64,000 nucleotides of DNA from a bacterium UBP6_UBA1177 (GTDB lineage Bacteria > UBP6 > UBA1177): positions 12,238 to 76,237 of the forward strand of contig DBYV01000035.1 of NCBI GenBank assembly GCA_002310995.1, written 5' to 3'. The notes beneath the pieces were generated by a model, which saw only the letters and a program-made list of their open reading frames with translations, did no database searches and was not told the origin of the DNA. Each line of letters begins with the position of its first letter. Positions within the stretch are counted from its first letter, which is position 1. Positions 42,295 to 51,094 of the stretch are shown here, piece by piece. The position numbers were made by a program, and so were the translations under genes.

Positions 42295-43605
42295 ATGCAA
42301 CAAAAAACACACACATATTTAAGATTCGTAAGATACAAAGATCTCAACCTATGGGATGTTAAACGCTTTTGGGGCGATTTAGATTTGCTATTTTCAAGCT
42401 CCGTTAGATTAAAAGATATCTTATCACCACACTTTGAACCAGTATCTAAAGAAGAAATGTTGAATAAACAGTGGCATATTATATCCAAAATCAACTTTGC
42501 TGGAAAATTGTTTTTAAGAGATGTTTCGGAGGCTAAAACATTTAAGGGGAATTTAAATAAAATCGATTCCAACACACTGATCTATTCCAAAATAAATGTT
42601 AAACACGGATGTATATACTTCCATCCAGACAATGCTGAACCGTTTGGCGTAAGTTCTGAATATCCTGCTTACAAGATAGACGCATCAAAAGTAAGTGGAG
42701 CATATTTGGTAAAAGTCATACAAAGCCAATATTTTAAAACCCTTTTAAACCAAAAAACTAGCGGAATATCAAAAGCAAGAGTTAAACCATACGAATTTCT
42801 TGATATAAAAATTCCGCTCCCATCTCTTTCAGAACAGCAAGCATTGATAAAAGCATACAATGATAAAATCCAGCAAGCTGAAACTTTGGAAAAACAAGCT
42901 GAACAAATTGGAAAAGATATTGATGCTTACTTAAATGATGAATTGGGAATATCTCAATCTGAGAGTTCTGACGAACAAAATATAGTTAATGAATATAAAT
43001 TCTTGCGATTCGTTAATTTTAAATATTTAAGAGAATGGGGATTCAACAAAATAATAAATCACAAAAAGAACCTATCGTGTCTTAACAATGATGCCAACGG
43101 CTATAAAACGACGCAATTATCTGATATTATTAGTTTAAAAAGTGGCCTCTTTTTACCTAAAGACAAACAAAACGGAACCCTTTACGATGTTTATGGCGGT
43201 AATGGTATCACGGGAACTCACAATGAATATTGTTTCTCTGGGAAAAGAGTGGTCATTGGACGAGTTGGAGAATATTGCGGAAATATACATTTAGTTGATG
43301 GAAATTATTGGGTAACAGACAATGCTCTTATAGTTGACCAAAAAAGTGATAATATAACTTGGGAATACTTGGCGATAGCACTAAAATTACTAAATTTAAA
43401 TCAATATAAAAATATTTCTGCTCAACCTGTAATATCCCAAAAGAAAATTTTGGTACTATCAATTCCACTCCCATCAATTGATATCCAAAATGTAATTGTA
43501 AAACACATAAACAAACAGAAAGAACAGATCAAGCAATTAAAACAACAAGCAGAGAATCTGAAAAAAGAAGCTTTGGAAAAATTTGAAAAGGAGATATTTG
43601 AGTAA
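42295..43605 (+). CDS. DNA specificity (S) subunit with two target recognition domains
   Basis: 436 residues. Two half-sites are visible. TRD1 ends in IPLPSLSEQQALIKAYNDK plus a helical spacer (about 165-215). TRD2 has the same ending (IPLPSIDIQNVIVKHINKQ) plus a final coiled coil (about 390-436). The internal repeat matches Type I and BcgI S subunits, which read a two-part DNA sequence. It starts 6 nt after the nuclease-methylase. The recognition sequence cannot be predicted by eye. Confidence 0.88.
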   Translation: MQQKTHTYLRFVRYKDLNLWDVKRFWGDLDLLFSSSVRLKDILSPHFEPVSKEEMLNKQWHIISKINFAGKLFLRDVSEAKTFKGNLNKIDSNTLIYSKINVKHGCIYFHPDNAEPFGVSSEYPAYKIDASKVSGAYLVKVIQSQYFKTLLNQKTSGISKARVKPYEFLDIKIPLPSLSEQQALIKAYNDKIQQAETLEKQAEQIGKDIDAYLNDELGISQSESSDEQNIVNEYKFLRFVNFKYLREWGFNKIINHKKNLSCLNNDANGYKTTQLSDIISLKSGLFLPKDKQNGTLYDVYGGNGITGTHNEYCFSGKRVVIGRVGEYCGNIHLVDGNYWVTDNALIVDQKSDNITWEYLAIALKLLNLNQYKNISAQPVISQKKILVLSIPLPSIDIQNVIVKHINKQKEQIKQLKQQAENLKKEALEKFEKEIFE

Positions 43606-43607
43606 TT

Positions 43608-45365
43608 ATGAGAATAAAGTCGTTATACATAGAGGATTACAAAAATATAAAAAAACAGACTTTCGATTTTTCTGAATCAGATGGATATATTGCGTTAATA
43701 GGTCTCAATGGCTCTGGAAAAAGCAATTTATTAGAGGCTATAGGGTTGATTTTTAAAGGTTTTTTTAACAATGAAAAGATACCTTTTGTATTTGAGTTGC
43801 AATATAATCACGAAGGAAAGGAGTATATTCGTAAACCAAGAAGTGCTAAGATTGATAATGTTAAGGTCAAATCTTCTGACATGTTCAACCCGTCCTCTGT
43901 CATTGCATGTTATAGTGGTGAAGATTTTAGGTTGTGGAATTTAGTGTTTGAAGATTATTATATGCACTATTTTAATCAAGCAATAAAAGGCCTCTCGTTT
44001 TCTCCTAAATTAATGTATGTAAACAAGTATTGTTGGAAAATAGCTTTTATAGCATTGTTTTGTTCTTATAAGAAATCAACAAGTGATTTTTTAGAAAAAT
44101 GCTTGCATATTACAGATTTAACTTCTATTAATTGCCATTTTGATATAGATGCCTTGAAAAAAGAAAAATTTAAAGAAAATCAATCCCTTAAGTGGTTTAA
44201 TAGAATAGAAGAACTGCAAAATGAAAATACTAATAAAATAATTAATGCCAACACAATAAAAACTATAGACATGTCTATTTATGGCGTTACAGATTCCCAA
44301 GATAATAGTAAATACATATTCCAGTTTCTTTATTTATTATCAATCCCTGAAAAGAATTCTGAAAAGGGACAAACTATAGATAAACTTATAACCGATATCG
44401 AAATTGATATTAATGGAGTTAATTTCGACTATTTGAGTGAAGGCGAAAAGAAAATGATACTGATTACATGTATCACACAAATACTTGGCGATGAAAATTC
44501 GCTTGTATTACTTGACGAACCTGACGCTCATGTTCATATTGCAAGAAAGAAGGAGTTATTAACAGCTATTGAATCTTTTGAAAGTCAAGCAATACTAACC
44601 ACCCATTCCCCTATATTCGTCAATGAAATATATAAACGAAACAAAAATAATTTATTTTTTCTGGAAAACGGCTCCCTCAGTAACCCTGATTATATCAATA
44701 AATTAATACAACTTTCATCTGGTGAAATTGATTTCTTAAACGGATCTATTCTATTAAGTTCTAAAAAGATTCTTGTAACAGAAGGACCTTACGACAAAAG
44801 ATATATAGAAAAAGCAATAGCTGTTCTCCAAGCCGAAGATTCACGATACAAAGAGTTTAGCCACATTGTCATAATTCCAAGCGGTGGTGCTGGTGAGAAT
44901 TCAAAAACATTTTATGAACAGGTACTTCAACCACAAATCGATAAATATGATAAAATAGTATTCTTGTTCGATTATGACGGCGATGGATACACAGGATGGG
45001 AAAAAATACGCGATTTACAAACAGCAAAGCTAACATCTATATTTTATCAAGACAACTATGATCCTGAAAAGACTAAAAAACCCGAACAAAAAGATACAAT
45101 TATGCTTGAAGATTTGTTTCCAGAGGAATCATATAAAACCATCATCGACACAATTCATGAATGTAAAACACATAAAGATTTCAGAAATATAAGGTTAAAA
45201 TTTGAAGATAAAGATGAAAATAAAAAAAATAAAAATAAAAACCAAACCTTGGCGGATAGAATAAAACATCACATACAAAACAACTATAATGATTTTAAAA
45301 AGGAGTGGTTTAAAGGTTTTAAGCCGGTACTGGATAAGCTATTAGAAGTTTTTGATTTGGAATAA
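43608..45365 (+). CDS. OLD-type ATPase with TOPRIM nuclease domain
   Basis: 585 residues. An ABC/SMC-type ATPase head has Walker A GLNGSGKSN (about 32-40), signature LSEGEKK (about 276) and Walker B SLVLLDEPDAHVH (about 299-311). A TOPRIM domain follows, with ILVTEGPYDKRYI (Glu about 393) and FLFDYDGDG (about 450). This ATPase-TOPRIM order is that of OLD-family nucleases, which include anti-phage proteins such as GajA. No UvrD-like partner (GajB) is adjacent; instead it lies 2 nt after the S subunit. It may be an accessory defence gene carried inside the R-M operon. It is very AT-rich relative to host genes. Confidence 0.85.
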   Translation: MRIKSLYIEDYKNIKKQTFDFSESDGYIALIGLNGSGKSNLLEAIGLIFKGFFNNEKIPFVFELQYNHEGKEYIRKPRSAKIDNVKVKSSDMFNPSSVIACYSGEDFRLWNLVFEDYYMHYFNQAIKGLSFSPKLMYVNKYCWKIAFIALFCSYKKSTSDFLEKCLHITDLTSINCHFDIDALKKEKFKENQSLKWFNRIEELQNENTNKIINANTIKTIDMSIYGVTDSQDNSKYIFQFLYLLSIPEKNSEKGQTIDKLITDIEIDINGVNFDYLSEGEKKMILITCITQILGDENSLVLLDEPDAHVHIARKKELLTAIESFESQAILTTHSPIFVNEIYKRNKNNLFFLENGSLSNPDYINKLIQLSSGEIDFLNGSILLSSKKILVTEGPYDKRYIEKAIAVLQAEDSRYKEFSHIVIIPSGGAGENSKTFYEQVLQPQIDKYDKIVFLFDYDGDGYTGWEKIRDLQTAKLTSIFYQDNYDPEKTKKPEQKDTIMLEDLFPEESYKTIIDTIHECKTHKDFRNIRLKFEDKDENKKNKNKNQTLADRIKHHIQNNYNDFKKEWFKGFKPVLDKLLEVFDLE

Positions 45366-45370
45366 ATATC

Positions 45371-46198
45371 ATGGGCAAGACAATAACAACATATCTGATT
45401 GACGGAGATCCGAAAGGAACTCAGTATGTTTTCATCAGCAACAAGATTTGCCAGATGTACATAATCCCGCGTTCTAATCTGGCGATTTTGAATGAGCGGT
45501 CTGAGCTGTGGACTCCGGCATTTTACATCCTGCTTGGTGAGGATGAGGCAACCAAACCCAAAGCCTATATCGGTGAAACTGAAAATTTTCGTGAACGAGT
45601 GAAAGACCACGACAGCAAGAAAGAGTTTTGGCAAAAAGCTCTGATTTTCATCGCAAAAGATGCCGCAATGACAAAATCCGACGTGCAATACCTTGAGCAC
45701 AAAGCCATCAAAGAGGCAAAAATTTCAAATACTTTTGTGCTGAATGAAAACAAACAGACGCCGAAAGCCCCCAATCTTCCTGAATACAGAAAAGATGATA
45801 TGGACGGATTTTTTGAAGATGTGAAATTCCTGACATCTTTCATCGGATGCAACATATTTGACGTGGTTAAACCGAAAGAAAAACATTTGTTTTACACAAA
45901 AGGGCGCGGTTGCGAGGCTAAAGGTTTCTACGATGCCAAAGGTTTTACCGTTTTAAAAGGAAGCATCATCGCAAAGTCATCGGCTCCGTCGTTGACATGG
46001 AAGGAAAAACGCGAAAATCTGGTTAAAGAATACACTTTCGTGAACGGCGATAAATTGGAACTGGAATCTGATAAAACCTTCTCCAGCCCGAGCAGTGCTG
46101 CCGATTTCTGCCTCGGAAGCAGTAGCAACGGCTGGTTAGTCTGGAAAGACAAAGACGGTCAAACATTAGATTCAGTCTACAGAAAACAGTTGGGATAA
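45371..46198 (+). CDS. GIY-YIG nuclease-family protein with DUF4357 domain
   Basis: 275 residues. GIY-YIG-like elements are FYILLGEDEATKPKAYIGETENFRERVKDH (about 57-86) with the catalytic Arg position and a downstream Glu in YLEHKAIKEAK. The C-terminus (about 220-268) is DUF4357: LESDKTFSSPSSAADFCLGSSSNGWLVWKDKDGQTL. This pairing is often seen beside restriction-modification genes; the biochemical role is unproven. It starts 5 nt after the OLD-type gene and closes the operon. Confidence 0.85.
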   Translation: MGKTITTYLIDGDPKGTQYVFISNKICQMYIIPRSNLAILNERSELWTPAFYILLGEDEATKPKAYIGETENFRERVKDHDSKKEFWQKALIFIAKDAAMTKSDVQYLEHKAIKEAKISNTFVLNENKQTPKAPNLPEYRKDDMDGFFEDVKFLTSFIGCNIFDVVKPKEKHLFYTKGRGCEAKGFYDAKGFTVLKGSIIAKSSAPSLTWKEKRENLVKEYTFVNGDKLELESDKTFSSPSSAADFCLGSSSNGWLVWKDKDGQTLDSVYRKQLG

Positions 46199-46254
46199 AT
46201 AATTATGTTGATGTCCCTCACGATGAAAATGAAACCAACCGATAAGGAGTCCAA

Positions 46255-47226
46255 ATGAGTTACAGACCACCGTTTGAAATCACGGCGAAAGCGATAAATC
46301 TTATTTCGGAGATTTCGGCGCAGCTTGAGCGTTTTTCCATCGCGATGGAGCAGGGCGACAGCGTGCAGCTCCGCAAAATTAATCGCATGAAAACTATTCA
46401 CGGTACTTTGGCGATAGAAGGGAACTCTCTTTCCGAAGAGCAGGTAACGGCTTTAATTGAAGGAAAGCATGTGATCGCGCCGCTGCGTGAGGTTCAGGAA
46501 GTGCGGAATGCGATTCTGGCTTACGGGCAGTTTATGAAATTCGATCCTTACAATGAGGATGATCTGCTCAAAGCACACGGTATTTTTGCTTTGGGACTCG
46601 TGGACAACCCGGGACATTTCAGAAAAGGCGGAGTCTGCGTCATGGGCAAGGACGGAATCAGCCATGTTGCGCCTCCGGCACACCGGGTTCCTTTTTTGAT
46701 TTCCGACCTGTTTGACTGGGTAAAAAAATCGGAAGATCACATTCTGATAAAAAGCAGCGTTTTTCACTATGAGTTTGAATTTATTCATCCGTTTCCTGAT
46801 GGTAACGGCAGAATGGGACGTTTCTGGCAGTCAAGGCTCCTTGCAGAGTGGAATCCGGTGTTTGAGTATATTCCGGTTGAGAACATGATCCGCGAAAATC
46901 AGGCTGATTATTACAAGGCGATCGAGCGCAGTACTGATGAAAATGATTCAGGAATTTTTGCAGAATTCATGTTGCAGACAATTCTTGATACAATAAAAAA
47001 GCATAAGAAAAAGGTGACTGCAAAAGTGACTGTAAAGGTGACTGCAAATCAGCAGAAAATTATTTCTGCAATAAACGAAAACCCGTATATTACGCAGGAA
47101 GAGCTTTCAAAGAAAGTCGGAATTGCCGTAAAAAATATTAAGGAAAATATGAAAAAGTTGCAGGAACAGGGCATTATCCGCCGCATCGGCGCAGACAAAA
47201 ACGGTCACTGGGAAATAGTGAAATAA
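46255..47226 (+). CDS. Fic-family AMPylase-like protein with C-terminal winged helix
   Basis: 323 residues. The Fic active-site loop HPFPDGNGRMGR (about 179-190) is complete. An inhibitory helix motif of the (S/T)xxxE(G/N) type lies N-terminally (TLAIEGN, about 50-56), as in self-inhibited Fic proteins. After about residue 250 come short repeats (TAKVTVKVTAN, from a repeated GGTGACTG.AAA DNA unit), then a winged helix (ISAINENPYITQEELSKKVG). Fic enzymes transfer AMP or related groups to target proteins. GGAG precedes the ATG by 7 nt. It stands 56 nt after the GIY-YIG gene and ends the accessory island. Confidence 0.92.
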   Translation: MSYRPPFEITAKAINLISEISAQLERFSIAMEQGDSVQLRKINRMKTIHGTLAIEGNSLSEEQVTALIEGKHVIAPLREVQEVRNAILAYGQFMKFDPYNEDDLLKAHGIFALGLVDNPGHFRKGGVCVMGKDGISHVAPPAHRVPFLISDLFDWVKKSEDHILIKSSVFHYEFEFIHPFPDGNGRMGRFWQSRLLAEWNPVFEYIPVENMIRENQADYYKAIERSTDENDSGIFAEFMLQTILDTIKKHKKKVTAKVTVKVTANQQKIISAINENPYITQEELSKKVGIAVKNIKENMKKLQEQGIIRRIGADKNGHWEIVK

Positions 47227-47250
47227 AAAACGTGCGATAAGGAGGCAGAC

Positions 47251-47733
47251 ATGGGAAAAACACTGGTGATTTACTTTTCGGCTGGCGGTCACACAAAATT
47301 GAAAGCTGTCCAGCTTGCTGAGGCAGTCGGAGCCGATATTTTCGAGATCGAGCCGGTGAAAAAGTACACGAAGGCCGATCTTCTGTGGATGAATCCGCTT
47401 TCAAGGAGTTTCCGCGAAGTGGCAACACGCAAAAGCAAACGCCCCGAAATCGTCGATAAAGAGCTTGATTTAACAAGTTACGACAAGATTTTTCTCGGTT
47501 TCCCAATCTGGGGCTGGGCAGCACCGTCAATCGTCAACGCTTTTTTGGAAAAGCACGATTTTTCGGGCAAAACTATCGTCGTTTTCGCGACAAGCGGCGG
47601 CACGATGAAGCTCGACGGAAGCGTAAAATCGCTCACTCCTTCGCTTTCTGAAACCACAGTTGTAAAAGAAGGAAAAGTTCTCAACGGAGAATGGACAAAA
47701 GAAGCGCTTGCCGAATGGGCGAAAGATCTTTAA
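47251..47733 (+). CDS. Flavodoxin-family protein
   Basis: 160 residues. The FMN phosphate loop is VIYFSAGGHTKLKA at the N-terminus; FLGFPIWGWAAPSIVNAFLE and VVFATSGGTMKLDG supply the isoalloxazine and ribityl contacts typical of small flavodoxin-like oxidoreductases. It probably carries FMN and acts as a cytoplasmic electron carrier or quinone/flavin reductase. AAGGAG lies upstream. The codon use is host-like, so it marks the right-hand boundary of the AT-rich island. Confidence 0.9.
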   Translation: MGKTLVIYFSAGGHTKLKAVQLAEAVGADIFEIEPVKKYTKADLLWMNPLSRSFREVATRKSKRPEIVDKELDLTSYDKIFLGFPIWGWAAPSIVNAFLEKHDFSGKTIVVFATSGGTMKLDGSVKSLTPSLSETTVVKEGKVLNGEWTKEALAEWAKDL

Positions 47734-47763
47734 CGCGGCGTAACGACGTAACGCCGTCACGAT
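47734..47763. repeat. Short inverted repeat between convergent genes
   Basis: The sequence GGCGTAACGACGTAACGCC contains a GGCGT..ACGCC stem and overlapping CGTAACGACGTAACG units, resembling the ACGTGACGACG units at about 31471. It fills the whole gap between the flavodoxin and mutase stops, so it may serve as a bidirectional terminator. There is no T-run on either strand. Confidence 0.45.
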
Positions 47764-47766
47764 AAT

Positions 47767-49422
47767 TTAGAGAACTACCGATTCTTTGTGAACACCGAAA
47801 ACTTCTTCAAGAGTTCCTGCGATTTCGCCGAGTGTCGCATACTGTTTTACAGCGTCGAGGATCTTCGGCATAAGGTTATCGCTGGTCTGAGCCGTAGCCT
47901 TGATGATCGCGAGGTGTCTCTTGACGGCGTCGTTGTCGCGGTTTTCTTTGACAGCCTTGATTTTAGCGATCTGAGCGACCTGGATTGACGGGTCAACTTT
48001 GAGAAGGTTAGCCGGAGCGGGTTCCTTGATCTGGAACTTGTTGACGCCGACAACAACCTGTTCGCCGCTTTCGACTTCAAGCTGATAGTGGTATGCACTG
48101 TCCTGTATTTCCTGCTGGACAAAGCCTTTTTCGATCGCTTCGACCATTCCGCCGAGCTCGTCGATGCGAGCGATGTATCCTTTAGCCTTTTCGTAAATGC
48201 TGTCGGTAAGAGCTTCAATGTAGTAACTTCCTGCGAGCGGGTCGATCGTGTCTGCAACGCCGCTTTCGTAAGCTACGATCTGCTGCGTTCTGAGCGCGAT
48301 CCTAACGCTGTCTTCGGTCGGAAGTGCAAGCGCTTCGTCACGGCTGTTGGTGTGAAGCGACTGGGTTCCGCCGAGAACCGCCGCCAAAGTCTGGATAGCA
48401 ACTCTGACGATGTTGTTGTCGGGCTGCTGTGCTGTGAGCGTGCATCCTGCCGTCTGAGTGTGGAAACGGAGCATCTGAGATTTTGCACTCTTCGAGTTGA
48501 AGCGGAACTTCATGATTTCAGCCCAGAGTCTTCTTGCAGCGCGGAATTTGGCAACTTCCTCAAGAAGGTTGTTGTTTGCGTTGAAGAAGAAGGAAAGACG
48601 CGGTGCGAAAACGTCAACGTCAAGTCCTGCCTTGATTGCAGCTTCGACGTAAGCGATACCGTCAGCAAGCGTGAAAGCGACTTCCTGAACCGCATTCGAA
48701 CCAGCTTCACGGATGTGGTAACCCGAAATAGAGATCGTGTTCCACTTCGGAACGTTCTGCGCACAGAAAGCGAAAATATCGGTGATAAGTCTCATCGAAG
48801 GTTTCGGCGGAAAGCGGTAAGTGCCTCTCGCGATGTATTCCTTGAGGATATCGTTCTGAATGGTTCCGGTGAGTTTGTCAGCCGAGAAACCCTGCTTTTC
48901 GGCAACTGCGATATACATCGAAAGAAGAACTGAAGCGGTTCCGTTGATCGTCATTGATGTCGAAACATCGCCAAGCGGAATACCGTCGAAAAGAATTTCC
49001 ATATCTTTGAGAGAATCGATCGCAACACCGACTTTTCCGACTTCACCGTCACTCATCGGATGATCCGAGTCGTAGCCGATCTGCGTCGGAAGGTCGAAAG
49101 CGACCGAAAGACCCGTCTGACCGTTGCCGAGAAGGTATTTGTAACGTTTGTTCGATTCTTCTGCCGTTCCGAAACCTGCATACTGACGCATCGTCCAGAA
49201 TCTGCCGCGGTACATCGTGGGCTGGACGCCTCTGGTGAACGGATATTCGCCCGGCACACCGCGTGTTTCGAGGTATTTTTCGTCCTCGTTTTCAGGAATG
49301 TAGAGAGGTTCTACAGTTTCACCGTAGGATGTTTTGAAGCGCTGCTTCCTTTCGGGGAACTTAGCGACTGCCTTGCCGTAACTTCCGGCTTTCCAATTCT
49401 CGAATGTCTCTTTTACTGTCAT
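47767..49422 (-). CDS. Methylmalonyl-CoA mutase large subunit, catalytic TIM-barrel part
   Basis: 551 residues. Motifs of the substrate-binding barrel are [22 protein letters not shown] (about 63-84), [34 protein letters not shown] and [20 protein letters not shown]. The B12-binding domain is absent, as in enzymes in which it is a separate small subunit. That subunit is not in the window. The enzyme interconverts methylmalonyl-CoA and succinyl-CoA. GGAG precedes the ATG. A related short-chain mutase cannot be fully ruled out, but the R.TMRQYAG motif favours methylmalonyl-CoA. Confidence 0.9.
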   Translation of the reverse strand: MTVKETFENWKAGSYGKAVAKFPERKQRFKTSYGETVEPLYIPENEDEKYLETRGVPGEYPFTRGVQPTMYRGRFWTMRQYAGFGTAEESNKRYKYLLGNGQTGLSVAFDLPTQIGYDSDHPMSDGEVGKVGVAIDSLKDMEILFDGIPLGDVSTSMTINGTASVLLSMYIAVAEKQGFSADKLTGTIQNDILKEYIARGTYRFPPKPSMRLITDIFAFCAQNVPKWNTISISGYHIREAGSNAVQEVAFTLADGIAYVEAAIKAGLDVDVFAPRLSFFFNANNNLLEEVAKFRAARRLWAEIMKFRFNSKSAKSQMLRFHTQTAGCTLTAQQPDNNIVRVAIQTLAAVLGGTQSLHTNSRDEALALPTEDSVRIALRTQQIVAYESGVADTIDPLAGSYYIEALTDSIYEKAKGYIARIDELGGMVEAIEKGFVQQEIQDSAYHYQLEVESGEQVVVGVNKFQIKEPAPANLLKVDPSIQVAQIAKIKAVKENRDNDAVKRHLAIIKATAQTSDNLMPKILDAVKQYATLGEIAGTLEEVFGVHKESVVL

Positions 49423-49453
49423 TTTTAACTCCTAAATTAAGTGAAAAAACTCG

Positions 49454-49467
49454 AAATCGCGCGATTT
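49454..49467. promoter_or_regulatory. 14-bp perfect palindrome in the divergent promoter region
   Basis: AAATCGCGCGATTT is a perfect palindrome 32 bp upstream of the mutase start and before the divergent lipoprotein operon. A second GC motif (TTAGCGCGCGG) follows at about 49471. It is a good candidate operator for the mutase gene; the regulator is unknown. Confidence 0.5.
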
Positions 49468-49517
49468 TATTTAGCGCGCGGGAAAATGCAAAGAAAACCG
49501 TTATTTTTGAGATTTAA

Positions 49518-49545
49518 TTGTTATTAAGCGGCTTTGATGTAAAAT
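49518..49545 (+). promoter_or_regulatory. Sigma-70-type promoter for the arylsulfotransferase-like operon
   Basis: TTGTTA (-35) and TAAAAT (-10, 49540-49545) are separated by 16 bp, with the -10 ending about 35 nt before the first lipoprotein ATG at 49580. Confidence 0.5.
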
Positions 49546-49579
49546 AATGCGCTTGTTTTTTGATTTTTAGGAAGTGATT

Positions 49580-51094
49580 ATGCGTATATTTTTGCCAATG
49601 TTTATTGTTTTTGTGCTGATTTTTTCAGTTTCCTGCGAAAACAAAGTTAATATTCCTGAAAAAGAACTGCCTGATGCGGATGGAGAGGAAGTTTCAGACG
49701 AAGATGCCGACGCTGTTCATGAACCTCTTTTCAATCTGAAAGTTGAGAAAAACGAAAAAAATGTTCTTTCATGCAGGCTTACTTTTTCGACAATAGATGA
49801 GAGAAAGACTTTTGTTAAATACTATTCCCCTACTCATTCCGGCTATAAAATTAGCGAAGATACAGCAAAAAATGAGCACTATTTCTTTCTCTGGGGAATG
49901 AGAGAGAATCTTGACTACATTATCGAAATCTATTCAGACGAAGAATCGCCGGAACTTCTCGCAACAACTGAATTTCATTCCGGAATTGCTCCTGATTACA
50001 TTTTCCCTCCTTACCTTGTGACAAATGAGAAAGAAAGTGTTCAACCAGGATTCGTCTTTTTGGCGCAGCACTCAATGCCTGATGATGTAATGATGGAACC
50101 AGTAATATTTCTCGTTGACATTGAAGGTTTTGTTGTCTGGTATTTCGAATATCACATTCCAGGATTTGCACTGTTGGCAGAGCCTCATTATCGCAAAAAT
50201 ACTCAGACTGTTTTTATCGGTATTGAAAAGGGAATGATGGACGATATATTGGCCGAGGAAGGAATAGAAATCGACTTTGAAGGAAATATTGTATGGAAAT
50301 CGCCTGATCTTCCAGGGTCTTTGTACGGGAAAACGGTATGGCATCATATGTACCGGATTCTTGAAGACGATACCCTTCTTTTTATACGCGCTCAATATGA
50401 TGGCACTGTGGTAAGTGACAGAATAGTGAATTTTGACAAAAATTATTCCGAGCTTTGGAGCTGGGGATACTTCGATTCTCCAGATTACTTCAGCACAGTT
50501 GAATGTCCTGATCCAAATGCTTTTTGGTGCGACTGGACACACACGAATTCGGCAATGATGTTCAAAAAGGACAATATCGTCTATTTCAATTCTCTATGGC
50601 TCGGTTTTTTCAAGATTGACATGAACACCAAAGAAATTTTGTGGAAATTTGGTAAAGACGGTGATTTTACAATGCTCTCGGATCACCCAAACCCTTGGCC
50701 TGTTAATACGCATGATCCTAAATTCTATGATTCGTCAAGAAAGCGTCTAATCTTTTTTGACAATGGCTTAACAGATCGGTTTTATTCAAGAATTATCGAA
50801 TATGAAATAGATGAGGATAGGATGACTGCCGAAATAACTTTCGAATACGACGGCAGAGATTCTGGACACGGCTGGTTTGCCAAAATGGGCTGGGGTGATG
50901 CCGATTATCTTGAAAACGGCAACATTCTTGTGACAACAGGCTGGGTTGACGAGACACAGAATTCCTCGATTTTTGAAATTACCCGCGACGGAAGAGTTGT
51001 CTGGGAACTTTACACCGAGCAGAATGATGATTTTATGATAGAACTTTACAATGCGGAAAAGTTTGTTCCGCCGCTGGAGTTTCTGAATGAATAA
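49580..51094 (+). CDS. Arylsulfotransferase-like lipoprotein, copy 1
   Basis: 504 residues from the ATG at 49580 (AGGAAG 5 nt upstream; a GTG two codons earlier is less likely). The lipobox is VSC after an 18-residue signal, followed by an acidic linker (DADGEEVSDEDAD), an N-terminal beta domain and a six-bladed propeller of the ASST (Arylsulfotran) type. Recognisable blade motifs are VWHHMY, CDWTHTNSAMMF, FFKIDMNTKEILWKFGKDGDF and WGDADYLENGNILVTTG. ASST enzymes transfer sulfate between phenols using catalytic His residues, and His residues occur at comparable places here. The substrate and activity are unproven. It is the most divergent of the three paralogues and overlaps copy 2 by 8 nt. 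Confidence 0.78.
   Translation: MRIFLPMFIVFVLIFSVSCENKVNIPEKELPDADGEEVSDEDADAVHEPLFNLKVEKNEKNVLSCRLTFSTIDERKTFVKYYSPTHSGYKISEDTAKNEHYFFLWGMRENLDYIIEIYSDEESPELLATTEFHSGIAPDYIFPPYLVTNEKESVQPGFVFLAQHSMPDDVMMEPVIFLVDIEGFVVWYFEYHIPGFALLAEPHYRKNTQTVFIGIEKGMMDDILAEEGIEIDFEGNIVWKSPDLPGSLYGKTVWHHMYRILEDDTLLFIRAQYDGTVVSDRIVNFDKNYSELWSWGYFDSPDYFSTVECPDPNAFWCDWTHTNSAMMFKKDNIVYFNSLWLGFFKIDMNTKEILWKFGKDGDFTMLSDHPNPWPVNTHDPKFYDSSRKRLIFFDNGLTDRFYSRIIEYEIDEDRMTAEITFEYDGRDSGHGWFAKMGWGDADYLENGNILVTTGWVDETQNSSIFEITRDGRVVWELYTEQNDDFMIELYNAEKFVPPLEFLNE

Noticed and set aside
43608..45365. Gabija system (GajA)
   Set aside because: The ATPase-TOPRIM order fits, but there is no adjacent UvrD-like GajB; the UvrD-type helicase at 61.6 kb is 16 kb away, on the other strand and in housekeeping context.
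46255..47226. Fic/antitoxin (FicTA) module
   Set aside because: The inhibitory motif is within the Fic protein itself and no small antitoxin gene lies upstream.
48088..48933. 281-codon + strand frame inside the mutase gene
   Set aside because: It lies wholly within the clearly coding methylmalonyl-CoA mutase gene and shows no domain pattern.
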